A stretch of 64,000 bases of DNA from a virus, in the IMG/VR virus record IMGVR_UViG_3300046171_000193, positions 62,001 to 126,000 of that record. One strand, 5' to 3'. A model generated the notes under the pieces. The model did not search any database and was not told the origin of the DNA. It was given only the letters and a program-made list of their open reading frames with translations. Both the position numbers and the translations under genes were made by a program. This document shows positions 42,663 to 51,339 of the stretch, piece after piece. Within the stretch, counting starts at the first letter, position 1. Every line of letters starts with the position of its first letter.

Positions 42663-44399
42663 ATGGCATTTTCAGAATCTCCGGCAATTACGGTAAGAGA
42701 GATAGACGCGTCTGGTGTAGTGCCAGCAGTTTCTTCTTCTACTGGCGCATTTGTTGGTAATTTCCGTTGGGGCCCTGTTGAGAAACCAGTTTTGATTTCT
42801 AATGAAGCACAGCTGGCAGAAACATTTGGGACGCCAACACCCGCTAATTCTGTCGATTTCCATTCGGCAGCGTACTTTCTTAAGTACACAAATGCCCTTC
42901 AAGTTGTTCGTGTATTAGGCGATACAGATGGTTATAACGCTTATAATCATAACGAAGTAGCTAAGGGCAAAAATGTCAGAGTTAAAGATGGTGATGCATG
43001 GGATGCAGCACTAGCAGGATTTGATTCTGATAAACATACATTCGTAGCTAAATGGCCAGGTGCACTGGGCAATAGCTTAAGAGTTTCTTTATGCCCACAA
43101 CAAGGTGCTGATTCAGCATATAATGGATGGGCATATAAGGATAATTTTGATACACCTCCCGGTACATCAGGTTTTGCTGAAGGCAAAAACGCAGTGAACG
43201 ACGAAATTCACGTTGCAGTTGTCGACCAAGGCGGCAAATTTTCCGGTACAAAGGGAACAGTATTAGAAACATATCCATTTGTTTCAGTGGCAGCAAATGC
43301 TAAAACATCAGATGGTTCAACAAACTTTGTGAGAGACGTAATCAATAGAAAATCAGCATACATTTGGATGGCTGGTTTTGATTCAGATTACACTGTTGCA
43401 AACTCTGGACTAGATGCAGATTCTGGAAAAGATTTCCAACTTTCTGCTGGCGTACTAGCTGCTAAAAACTACGAACTAGATTCTGGTGATGAGTCAGAAA
43501 ATATGGACGTAGGTGATTACATTACTGGTTTTGATAAGTTTGAAGACAAAGATAATATCCAAGTAGATCTTATGATTGCTCCTCAAATGTCATCAAGAAC
43601 AGATACGACAACAATCGTTAACGATTTGGTAAGTATTGCTCAAGGTCAACGTAAAGACTGCGTAGTAGTTGCTTCACCAGCAAGAAGCGATATCGTTGGT
43701 GCAACTCCGGCAAATGCTAATACTGCTGCTGTGACGACCGCTAATACATTTACTGCTTCTTCATATTTAGTTGTCGACAATAACTTTCTTAAAGTCTATG
43801 ATAAATATAACGATGAGTTTATCTTTGTCCCCGCAAACTCTTCAACCGCAGGCGTTATGGCTGCGACTGATGTAACAGCGGCAACTTGGTTCTCACCAGC
43901 TGGTCCGCGACGTGGTCAATATCTTGGTGTAACAGGTATTTCATACTCTCCGAACAAAGCTCAGAGAGATGTGCTATATCGTAACGGTATTAACCCGATT
44001 GCGAATATTCCTGGTCAAGGATTGCTACTATTTGGTGATAAGACAAAACTCGCAAGGCCTTCGGCATTCGATCGTATTAACGTACGTCGTTTGTTCTTGA
44101 CTATCGAAAGAGCAATCTCGATTGCAGCTCGAAACGTAATGTTCGAATTCAACGATGAATTCACAAGAGCAGAGTTCGTTGGAGTTGTAGAGCCATTCTT
44201 AAGAGACATCAAAGGTCGCCGTGGTATAACAGACTTCCGTGTGATTTGTGACGAAACAAACAATACGGGTGCAGTTATAGATAGAAATGAATTTGTTGCG
44301 ACAGTCTTAGTCAAACCTGCACGTTCGATCAACTTTGTTACTCTTAACTTTGTTGCCGTACGTACCGGAGTTGATTTCGCAGAAATCGCTGGGGTGTAA
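42663..44399 (+). CDS. 18: Tail sheath protein gp18
   Basis: A 578-residue contractile sheath protein. The N-terminus SPAITVREIDASGVVPAVSSSTGAFVG, split here as SPAITVREID and SSSTGAFVGNF, and the C-terminal core (GRRGITDFRVICDETNN) are the conserved parts of T4-like sheaths; the middle (~residues 90-330) is a variable Asp/Ser-rich insertion exposed on the tail surface. It is followed 10 bases later by gp19 behind AAGGAGG, the strongest ribosome site in this stretch. Confidence 0.93.
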   Translation: MAFSESPAITVREIDASGVVPAVSSSTGAFVGNFRWGPVEKPVLISNEAQLAETFGTPTPANSVDFHSAAYFLKYTNALQVVRVLGDTDGYNAYNHNEVAKGKNVRVKDGDAWDAALAGFDSDKHTFVAKWPGALGNSLRVSLCPQQGADSAYNGWAYKDNFDTPPGTSGFAEGKNAVNDEIHVAVVDQGGKFSGTKGTVLETYPFVSVAANAKTSDGSTNFVRDVINRKSAYIWMAGFDSDYTVANSGLDADSGKDFQLSAGVLAAKNYELDSGDESENMDVGDYITGFDKFEDKDNIQVDLMIAPQMSSRTDTTTIVNDLVSIAQGQRKDCVVVASPARSDIVGATPANANTAAVTTANTFTASSYLVVDNNFLKVYDKYNDEFIFVPANSSTAGVMAATDVTAATWFSPAGPRRGQYLGVTGISYSPNKAQRDVLYRNGINPIANIPGQGLLLFGDKTKLARPSAFDRINVRRLFLTIERAISIAARNVMFEFNDEFTRAEFVGVVEPFLRDIKGRRGITDFRVICDETNNTGAVIDRNEFVATVLVKPARSINFVTLNFVAVRTGVDFAEIAGV

Positions 44400-44409
44400 G
44401 GAGGTTTAA

Positions 44410-44944
44410 ATGGCTATTTTAGGTATCGACGATTTTAAATCCAAACTTGCAGGTGGGGGGCGCACGTCCAAATCTGTTTAAAGTCACTGTAAACTTTCCA
44501 ACAGCAATTCCCACTGCGGGTGATGCTGAATTAACTTCTTTCTTATGTAGAGCGGCTCAGTTGCCTGGTTCTACGATTCCACCTATGCCAGTGCCTTTCC
44601 GAGGCCGAGTGCTAAATATGGCTGGTGATCGTACATTTGAACCATGGACTGTAACTTGTATGAACGATACAAACTTTACAATTCGCGATTCAATGGAAAG
44701 ATGGATGAATGGGATTAATGCTCATTCACTTAATACAGGGGAAGTGAATCCAGTAAACTATCAAGCTGATTTAAAAGTTGACCAATTGGATAAGGACGAA
44801 AAAGTTCTTAAAACATACAACTTTATTGCGGCATTCCCAACAGCAATCTCACCAATCGAGCTTGCTTATGATGCCAATGATCAGATTGAAGAGTTCACAA
44901 TTGAGTGGACTTACCAGTACTGGACATCAAACACAACTAGCTAA
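44410..44944 (+). CDS. 19: Tail tube protein gp19 (frame broken by one base)
   Basis: The true start is ATG 44410 (MAILGIDDFKSKL) behind AAGGAGG. The frame shifts at the six-G run 44455-44460: with five Gs it reads KLAGGGARPNLFKVTVNFP and continues without a break to 44944, giving about 177 residues, close to T4 gp19 (163). LCRAAQLPGSTIPP and the final EFTIEWTYQYW confirm the tube protein, which forms the inner hexameric tube within the sheath. One extra G is almost certainly a sequence error. Confidence 0.88.
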
Positions 44945-44951
44945 GTTGTTC

Positions 44952-44976
44952 AGGAGGCCAGGTTCTCTGGCCTCCT
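44952..44976 (+). terminator. Rho-independent terminator after gp19
   Basis: Perfect 10-bp stem (AGGAGGCCAG with CTGGCCTCCT) around a five-base loop, followed by TATTTAATTT. It separates the abundant sheath-tube transcript from portal gene gp20. Confidence 0.8.
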
Positions 44977-44996
44977 TATTTAATTTAGGATGAAGT

Positions 44997-46517
44997 ATGG
45001 CCGACAATAATGCATTAAAAATATTTGGCTTCGAAATTCGGAGAGCAAATAAAAAAGAAGAAGACAAGAAGTTACAATCTATTGTACCTCGTCAAGACGA
45101 CGATGGTGCAGGATACGTTACTGCTTCTGGTTCTCATTATGGTCAGTATATTAATATTGATGGAGATGATTCTAAAGACAATCATCAGATGATAATGAAA
45201 TACCGTGGCGTTGCAACACATCCGGAAGTTGATGCCGCAATAGAAGATATTATTAATGAATCTGTTTCAGCTTCAGAAGAAGAGGCACCAGTCACAATTG
45301 TTCTTGATAAAGTTGAAGTATCAGATCAGATTAAAAAAGGAATTACAGAAGAGTTCGATAACGTCTTATCGATGTTGGACTTTACAAATAATGGCCACGA
45401 CATGTTTAAACGTTGGTATATTGATGGCCGTTTATATCATCACCTTGTTGTAAATGAATCTAATATTAAAGCAGGTATTCAGGAGATTCGTCCTATTGAC
45501 TCTGCAAAGATTCGTAAAGTAAAACAAGTAAAGAAAAAGAAAGATCCAGTCACTGGAGCTAACTTAGTTGAATCAGTTGATGAATATTACATTTATCAAG
45601 AGAAACCTGGGCAACAGACATCAGGCGTAAAACTATCTCATGATTCGGTAAGTTATGTGACATCTGGACTTTTATCAGCTGATAGAAAGAAAGTTGTATC
45701 ACATTTACATAAAGCTCTGAAGCCAATTAACCAGCTTCGAATGATGGAAGACTCACTGGTTATCTACAGGCTTGCACGGGCGCCTGAGAGACGAATATTC
45801 TATATTGACGTAGGTAACTTACCACGAGGTAAGTCTGAACAATATATGAAAGATATTATGGCTCGTTACCGTAATAAACTTGTATATGATGCAGACACAG
45901 GACAAATAAGAGATGATCGCAAACATATGTCAATGCTCGAAGATTTCTGGCTACCAAGACGTGAAGGTGGAAGAGGCACTGAGATCTCTACTTTACCAGG
46001 AGGAGAAAATCTCGGACAGATTGACGATATCGTCTATTTCCAAAAGCGTCTTTATCGGTCTCTTAATGTACCGATTAATCGCTTAGAACAGGAAGCACAG
46101 TTTAGTCTAGGTCGATCTACTGAGATAAGTAGAGATGAATTAAAATTTCAGAAGTTTATTGACAGACTTCGTAAACGTTTCTCAATGTTGTTCTTAGAAA
46201 TTCTAAAGAAACAACTTGTGATGAAAGGTTTAATCACTGACGAAGATTGGAATGAATGGAAGAACGATTTAGTTATTGATTATACAAGAGATAATCATTT
46301 TACAGAATTAAAAGATGCCGAACTATTAAGAGAAAGACTGCAAACGCTTGATCAAGTAAGTCAATACGTAGGTGATTACTTCTCAAAAGAATGGGTTATG
46401 AAAAATGTGTTAATGTTTAACGACGATGACATTAAACAAAACGCTGAGCAAGATGCTGAAGAACAGCCGAATCAGGCAGATCAGGATAATGCGCAACAAA
46501 ATCAAGATGAAGAATAA
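44997..46517 (+). CDS. 20: Portal vertex protein gp20
   Basis: A 506-residue portal protein, the dodecameric channel for DNA packaging and initiator of head assembly. Diagnostic blocks: YRGVATHPEVDAAIEDI, WYIDGRLYHHLVV, LARAPERRIFYIDVG and FWLPRREGGRGTEI. The C-terminus is an acidic Gln/Asp-rich tail. Length matches marine homologues (T4 is 524). Confidence 0.94.
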   Translation: MADNNALKIFGFEIRRANKKEEDKKLQSIVPRQDDDGAGYVTASGSHYGQYINIDGDDSKDNHQMIMKYRGVATHPEVDAAIEDIINESVSASEEEAPVTIVLDKVEVSDQIKKGITEEFDNVLSMLDFTNNGHDMFKRWYIDGRLYHHLVVNESNIKAGIQEIRPIDSAKIRKVKQVKKKKDPVTGANLVESVDEYYIYQEKPGQQTSGVKLSHDSVSYVTSGLLSADRKKVVSHLHKALKPINQLRMMEDSLVIYRLARAPERRIFYIDVGNLPRGKSEQYMKDIMARYRNKLVYDADTGQIRDDRKHMSMLEDFWLPRREGGRGTEISTLPGGENLGQIDDIVYFQKRLYRSLNVPINRLEQEAQFSLGRSTEISRDELKFQKFIDRLRKRFSMLFLEILKKQLVMKGLITDEDWNEWKNDLVIDYTRDNHFTELKDAELLRERLQTLDQVSQYVGDYFSKEWVMKNVLMFNDDDIKQNAEQDAEEQPNQADQDNAQQNQDEE

Positions 46518-46523
46518 TTTTAT

Positions 46524-46531
46524 TATAAATA
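46524..46531 (+). promoter_or_regulatory. T4-type late promoter (TATAAATA)
   Basis: Exact consensus just after the gp20 stop, 18 bases before the gp67 start. It begins the prohead transcription unit. Confidence 0.8.
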
Positions 46532-46549
46532 ATAGGAAACGGAGTTATT

Positions 46550-46840
46550 ATGGAAAACATTGAGCAATTGATACAGCAAGCAGCTGATAAAGATTATGCT
46601 GGAGCTAATACTACATTTGTAGATATTATGAATCAAAAGCTTTCTGATACTTTGGAACAAGAAAGAATCAAAGTGTCTGGACAAATATATAATGGATTAG
46701 AATCCGAAGAAGATGAAGAACAACTAGAACTAGATTTAGACGATGACATAGAATTAGAAGATGAGTCTGAAGAGGATGAACACGATGTTGACGACGAGCC
46801 TGATACAGACGAATCCGATGAAGACCCTGAAGAATCTTAG
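46550..46840 (+). CDS. 67: Prohead core protein gp67-like
   Basis: A 96-residue protein. The N-terminal half (ENIEQLIQQAADKDY, FVDIMNQKLSDTLEQERI) is the gp67-type helical region, and the C-terminal half is almost entirely Asp and Glu. Acidic internal-core peptides like this are cleaved by gp21 during head maturation in T4. Gene order gp20-gp67-gp68-gp21-gp22-gp23 supports the call. Its 3' end overlaps the gp68 start. Confidence 0.8.
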   Translation: MENIEQLIQQAADKDYAGANTTFVDIMNQKLSDTLEQERIKVSGQIYNGLESEEDEEQLELDLDDDIELEDESEEDEHDVDDEPDTDESDEDPEES

Positions 46841-47021
46841 AGAAGCCGTAACAAAAGAGCGGACAGTATATCAAAGAAAATATACGGGTTTCAGACTAGA
46901 GATTATACAGAAGTATGATAAGTTTGAAGCATATGTAGACGGTGAGAAATTAGACACTTATGACACGAAAAAGCATGCAATGAAAATGATTATGCAATTC
47001 GTTAGGGAAGTAGATCAATGA
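46818..47021 (+). CDS. 68: Prohead core protein gp68-like
   Basis: A 67-residue basic protein from ATG 46818 (MKTLKNLREAVTKERTVYQ). The frame is open further upstream but only as a shadow of the acidic gp67 sequence. YTGFRLEIIQKYDKFEAYVDG and the C-terminal KHAMKMIMQFVREV suit the small prohead core protein of this position. It overlaps gp67 by 23 bases and gp21 by four bases. Confidence 0.75.
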   Translation: MKTLKNLREAVTKERTVYQRKYTGFRLEIIQKYDKFEAYVDGEKLDTYDTKKHAMKMIMQFVREVDQ

Positions 47022-47677
47022 AGCTTATTGCTGAATACACTGAACAGAATATACAATGCTTGGTGGAAGCCAAGGAGGACGGTAGTAAGAGTTATACTAT
47101 CGAAGGCGTATTCGCGCAAGCTGAACAAAAGAATAGAAATGGACGTATATATCCGCAGCCAATTATGGAAGCTGCAGTAAAGAAATACGCCAAAGAACAA
47201 GTTGCAACTAAACGGGCCGTGGGTGAATTAAACCATCCCGAAGGTCCTACTGTCAACTTGGACAAAGTTTCCCATCTCATAACTGACCTCAAAGTTGAGG
47301 GTAAGGATGTGGTGGGTAAGGCAACTATATTGGGCACTCCAATGGGTGAAGTCGTTAAAGGCTTACTTGAAGGTGGTGTGCAACTAGGTGTCTCAACTCG
47401 TGGTATGGGTAGCCTTGAGAGACGTGGCGATGCCATGTATGTCAAAGATGACTTTATGCTTAATACGATTGACATCGTACAAGATCCATCAGCTCCCGGA
47501 GCTTTTGTTAATGGAATTATGGAAGGCGTTGACTGGATCTGGAATAATGGCATCATTGAAGCTCAAGAAATTGAAAAAATGGAGACTGAAATTAAAACAG
47601 CTCCACGTGCTGATCTCTATGAGACTCAGACTCGTGAGTTTAAGAATTTCCTCTCGTTACTGAAAACTAAACTATAA
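47018..47677 (+). CDS. 21: Prohead maturation protease gp21
   Basis: A 219-residue serine protease that cleaves scaffold and capsid proteins before DNA packaging. His73 in GELNHPEGP and Ser126 in LGVSTRGMG match the catalytic pair of the gp21 family, and NTIDIVQDPSAPGAFV follows the third conserved block. RNGRIYPQPIM near residue 41 is the usual N-terminal motif. It is coupled by a four-base overlap to gp68. Confidence 0.92.
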   Translation: MKLIAEYTEQNIQCLVEAKEDGSKSYTIEGVFAQAEQKNRNGRIYPQPIMEAAVKKYAKEQVATKRAVGELNHPEGPTVNLDKVSHLITDLKVEGKDVVGKATILGTPMGEVVKGLLEGGVQLGVSTRGMGSLERRGDAMYVKDDFMLNTIDIVQDPSAPGAFVNGIMEGVDWIWNNGIIEAQEIEKMETEIKTAPRADLYETQTREFKNFLSLLKTKL

Positions 47678-47692
47678 TATAGGAGTCAAGAC

Positions 47693-48745
47693 ATGACTGA
47701 CCAAATCCAAGATCAGGATGTTGAGCTCGACGAGAATGAAATCGAAGAAGCTCACGATCCCAAAAATGCAGAGGCGCAATCAGTTGCTTCTGTAAAGGGT
47801 GCTGAAGGAAAAGGAAAGACTGCTAAAGAGCCAGGTGGCAAAGGCGGTCCGAAAGATCCTATGCAAAAGTTGCCAGGAACCAAAGCTGGTATGATTAATG
47901 CAATGTACATGAAAGCAAGCAAAATGAAGAAAGAAGAGCTTGCTGGCATGTATGCTAAACTTATGGGCGAAACTGTGTTAGAAGAGCTAAATGCTGATGA
48001 TCAACCACTCGTTGAATATCAGGCTGACTTTTCTGAAGATCTAGACGCATTAATCGAGTCTGAAGCTACTCTTTCTGAAGAGTTTAAAGCTAAAACAGCC
48101 GTAATTTTTGAAGCAGCTATTAAATCTAAACTATCTGAAGAGATCGATCGTTTAGAAGAAAACTATGCAACTGAACTCGAAGAAGAAGTATCAGCTACTA
48201 AAGCAGATATGGTCGAGAAAGTTGACAGCTACCTCAACTATGTTGTTGAGAATTGGATGGAAGAAAATAAACTTGCAGTAGAAACCGGTCTGCGTACCGA
48301 GATTTCTGAGAAGTTTATGAATTCATTGAAAGACCTGTTTACAGAATCTTACATTGAAGTTCCAGAATCTAAAGTTGACCTAGTTGACGAACTTTCCCTA
48401 GAAGTAACAGATCTTGAAGAAGCTCTGAACAATTCTATGGCAAAAGCAATTCAGGCTTCTGAAGAGCTAGAAACAATGAAACGACACGAAGTAATTCGTG
48501 AAGCTTCAAAAGATCTTGCTGAAACACAAGTTGAAAAACTTGCGAAGCTTGTAGAAGATATTACTTTTGAAGATACAGAAACCTTTTCTCAAAAAGTTAA
48601 AACTGTAAAAGAGTCATATTTCAAAAAAGAAGCTGTTGAGTCTGTAATTGAAGACGGAGTTGAAGATGACGATGGAAACATCGTTGAAGCAACTGGCCCA
48701 ATGGCGCAATACCTCACCGCGATCCGCAAGTCGGCGCAAACATAA
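47693..48745 (+). CDS. 22: Prohead scaffold protein gp22
   Basis: A 350-residue acidic, helical scaffold protein. Residues ~100-300 are continuous coiled coil (EEIDRLEENYATELEEEV, split in context by many EL/EE pairs). A Gly/Lys-rich segment (KGKTAKEPGGKGGPKD) lies near residue 40. The C-terminal GPMAQYLTAIRKSAQ is the conserved end that contacts the capsid shell. It is digested by gp21 during maturation. It precedes gp23 by 18 bases. Confidence 0.9.
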   Translation: MTDQIQDQDVELDENEIEEAHDPKNAEAQSVASVKGAEGKGKTAKEPGGKGGPKDPMQKLPGTKAGMINAMYMKASKMKKEELAGMYAKLMGETVLEELNADDQPLVEYQADFSEDLDALIESEATLSEEFKAKTAVIFEAAIKSKLSEEIDRLEENYATELEEEVSATKADMVEKVDSYLNYVVENWMEENKLAVETGLRTEISEKFMNSLKDLFTESYIEVPESKVDLVDELSLEVTDLEEALNNSMAKAIQASEELETMKRHEVIREASKDLAETQVEKLAKLVEDITFEDTETFSQKVKTVKESYFKKEAVESVIEDGVEDDDGNIVEATGPMAQYLTAIRKSAQT

Positions 48746-48763
48746 ATTTGGGAGTCCAAACAA

Positions 48764-50097
48764 ATGCAATCTTATGACAAATTAGTCGAAAAGTGGGCAC
48801 CAGTACTTAATGAAGAATCTGCCGGTACTATTAAAGATGCTCATAGACGTAGTGTAACAGCTGCGATTCTAGAAAACCAAGAGGTCGCTCTTCGTGAAGA
48901 ACGTTCTCAGAATAACTTCTTAACAGAAGCTGCACCAGCCGGTGCTAACACAGGTTCCATCGGAACATGGGATCCTGTATTAATCTCACTCGTACGACGT
49001 GCGATGCCAAACCTAATGGCGTATGATGTTGCTGGTGTTCAGCCAATGTCAGGTCCAACTGGTCTCATCTTTGCGATGAAATCACGCTTTGACGGTGGTG
49101 CAACTAACCAAACAGAAGCTCTCTTTAACGAAGCTCCTACACGTCACTCAGGTACAAAAACATCTGCAGCCTCAGGTACAGATGGCTCAGGTCTAAACGT
49201 AACAAATACTGGTGGCGGTGCTGCTGCTCTTACAATCGATTCCGATCGTGTAACAGATCTGAAGAACATGGGTATGACTACAGACTCTGCTGAAGCTCTT
49301 GGTGACTCAGCCTCAAATGCTTTCGAGCAAATGGGTTTCACCATTGAAAAAGCAACTGTGACTGCAAAGTCACGTGCGTTGAAAGCGGAATATACTCTAG
49401 AACTAGCACAAGATCTTAAAGCCATTCATGGTCTAGATGCTGAAACAGAACTAGCAAACATCTCTATCAACTGAGATTCTTGCTGAAATCAACCGTGAAG
49501 TTATTAGAACTATCAACAGCCAAGCTAAAACATGGTGCAGACATCTAACAGCTGCTTAACGGTATCTTCGACATAGTCATCAGATGCTGATGGTCGTTGG
49601 TCAGTTGAGAAGTTCAAAGGCTAATCGTTCAGATTGAACGTGAAGCTAACGTAATTGCTAAAGAAACACGTACGCGGTAAAGGTAACTTCATGTATGTTC
49701 TTCTGACGTTGCTTCTGCTCTTCAGCTTCTGGCATGTTGGATTACTCTCCTGCATTGTCAACAAACTTGAACGTTGATGACACAGGCAACACATTCGCTG
49801 GTGTTCTTAACGGTCGTACACGAGTATACATCGACCCGTATTGCAACTGCTGATTACGTAACTGTTGGTTACAAGGGTACTAACCCTTATGACGCTGGTC
49901 TATTCTATTGTCCATACGTACCATTAACTATGGTTCGTGCGGTAGGGGAAGAAAACTTCCAGCCAAAAATCGGTTTTAAAACTCGATACGGCATGGCATC
50001 AAACCCATTCGTAGGTGCAACACCTGCAAACGGTTTGGCAGCTGCGAAATCAAACCAATACTACAGAATTTTCCGTGTAGACAATATCATGGCATAA
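48764..50097 (+). CDS. 23: Major capsid protein gp23 (multiple frame breaks)
   Basis: The N-terminal 235 residues (LVEKWAPVLNEE; PNLMAYDVAGVQPM; TGLIFAMKSR) and the C-terminal ~85 (DYVTVGYKGTNPYDAGLFY; MASNPFVGATP) are typical marine gp23. Between 49460 and 49850 the coding similarity jumps frame at least eight times: for example EILAEINREVIR in frame 3, GADI in frame 1, DADGRWSVEKFK in frame 2 and LIVQIEREANVIAKET in frame 1. All expected segments are present in the right order, so the gene is intact in outline, about 445 residues. Such a density of indels in an essential gene points to a bad consensus rather than decay. Confidence 0.9.
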
Positions 50098-50119
50098 GCC
50101 AACGGAAATACCTCCACAA

Positions 50120-50145
50120 GGGTCGCTTCGGCGACCCTTTTTTTT
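50120..50145 (+). terminator. Rho-independent terminator after gp23
   Basis: Seven-bp GC-rich stem GGGTCGC/GCGACCC with the very stable TTCG tetraloop, then a run of eight or more Ts. It ends the capsid transcript. A new late promoter begins immediately after. Confidence 0.92.
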
Positions 50146-50147
50146 AT

Positions 50148-50155
50148 TATAAATA
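50148..50155 (+). promoter_or_regulatory. T4-type late promoter (TATAAATA)
   Basis: Exact consensus directly behind the gp23 terminator, 22 bases before the next start codon. Confidence 0.82.
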
Positions 50156-50177
50156 GTGACATATAAAGGAAGATTAT

Positions 50178-50720
50178 ATGGCTATATCGACAACAACCAC
50201 ATCTGCTGGGATTTTAGAATCTACTATTACATCTAATGCAAACTATCTACAACCTACTGGGTTTAAGATAGGCATTAATCGTAAGTACTTTCCAAACGTA
50301 GAATACTTTGCACAATCTATTATGCATCCAGATATGTCAGTAACTCAAATAGAAGTACCATATAAAAGAATTGGCGGCGTTCCACTTACAGGAGATAAAT
50401 TAAATTTCGGTGAGATGACAGCAATGATTATCATGGATGAAAATTTATCAGCATATACAGAAATGTATAACTGGTTAAAGTCTTTTGTTGAGGCGCCAGA
50501 CGTTAAAGCATCAGAAGCAGCAAACAGTTCAAAGGGACCTTCTGAAGCAGATATAACTCTCTCTATATTAACAAGTCATAATAACGTTGCAAAGAAAATT
50601 ATATATAGAAGTGCCTTCCCAACATTATTAGGAGATGTAAATTTTGAAGCTTCTACTGGCGATGTTCAATATATTACATTCCCAATTTCATTTAGATTTA
50701 CATACTTTGACATTGAATAA
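50178..50720 (+). CDS. 3: Tail completion protein, gp3-like (gp19-family)
   Basis: A 180-residue protein of the tube-protein superfamily. Features include NYLQPTGFKIGINRKYFPN, MDENLSAYTEMYNWLK and the terminal ITFPISFRFTYFDIE. In marine T4-like phages the gene after gp23 encodes the gp3 tail completion or sheath stabiliser; position and size (T4 gp3 is 176) agree. A second tube-like virion protein is the alternative. It precedes uvsY by 15 bases. Confidence 0.72.
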   Translation: MAISTTTTSAGILESTITSNANYLQPTGFKIGINRKYFPNVEYFAQSIMHPDMSVTQIEVPYKRIGGVPLTGDKLNFGEMTAMIIMDENLSAYTEMYNWLKSFVEAPDVKASEAANSSKGPSEADITLSILTSHNNVAKKIIYRSAFPTLLGDVNFEASTGDVQYITFPISFRFTYFDIE

Positions 50721-50735
50721 AAACTAGGATATATT

Positions 50736-51179
50736 ATGGATTTGAAAGTGATTCTCGACATGTGGTCGAGTGACTGTGCTATTGCACAAACTAGTTTAGA
50801 CGAATCATCTAGACAAACCCCGATGCTACACGCAAAATATTTAGAACTTCTTTCTACTATGAAATTGAGGTTAAAGAAAGCTGAGCAACAACAGAAAATA
50901 TTACTTAAAGACAAATGGCTTTATTATAATGGAAAGATGGATCAGGATCAAATAGTTGATAAGGGGTGGAAGCCGGACCCTTTTGATGGACTTAAAATAC
51001 TAAAAGGTGAAATGGATTACTACTACGATTCTGATCCAGAAATTCAGCAGTCTGTTGATAAAATAGAGTATCTAAAAACTATAATAGATACTTTAAATGA
51101 GATTATGAATAATATAAATTGGAGACATCAGACTATCGGTAATATGATCAGATGGAGGATCTTCGAAAGTGGTGGCTAA
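50736..51179 (+). CDS. uvsY: Recombination mediator UvsY
   Basis: A 147-residue homologue of T4 UvsY (137), which loads UvsX recombinase onto gp32-covered ssDNA. The block WKPDPFDGLKILKGEMDYYY (residues ~77-96) and INWRHQTIGNMIRWRIFESGG near the C-terminus are hallmark UvsY sequence. The final codons overlap the GTG start of the next small gene by eight bases. The pair with UvsW is the usual T4-like recombination cluster. Confidence 0.92.
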   Translation: MDLKVILDMWSSDCAIAQTSLDESSRQTPMLHAKYLELLSTMKLRLKKAEQQQKILLKDKWLYYNGKMDQDQIVDKGWKPDPFDGLKILKGEMDYYYDSDPEIQQSVDKIEYLKTIIDTLNEIMNNINWRHQTIGNMIRWRIFESGG

Positions 51180-51339
51180 ATATAATAGAGAGTTTAAATT
51201 AGATGTAAAAGATATTGAAATAATTGAAAATGCGTTAATAAAATATCAAAGAGATGATGCTAAAGCAACTGAGATATTAGCAAAACTATATCACCAAAAA
51301 GTATGGTACAGACCAGATGAGAATTTTGTAAGTGGCTAA
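51172..51339 (+). CDS. Small protein between uvsY and uvsW
   Basis: A 55-residue frame with a GTG start overlapping uvsY by eight bases and an end that overlaps the uvsW GTG start by eight bases. The sequence (KYNREFKLDVKDIEIIEN, then LAKLYHQKVWYRP) is helical with a basic C-terminus. The same GTGGCTAA overlap is used at both junctions, a tidy coupled arrangement that supports coding. Function unknown, possibly linked to recombination. Confidence 0.65.
   Translation: MAKYNREFKLDVKDIEIIENALIKYQRDDAKATEILAKLYHQKVWYRPDENFVSG

Noticed and set aside
44410-44470. Programmed ribosomal frameshift in gp19 at the G run
   Set aside because: T4-like gp19 is not known to need one. Similar one-base errors occur in unrelated genes nearby, and a five-G run restores the normal frame.
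49475-49773. Possible intron or inserted element splitting gp23
   Set aside because: The interval itself encodes expected gp23 segments in order, only in shifting frames, so it is exon sequence with indels.
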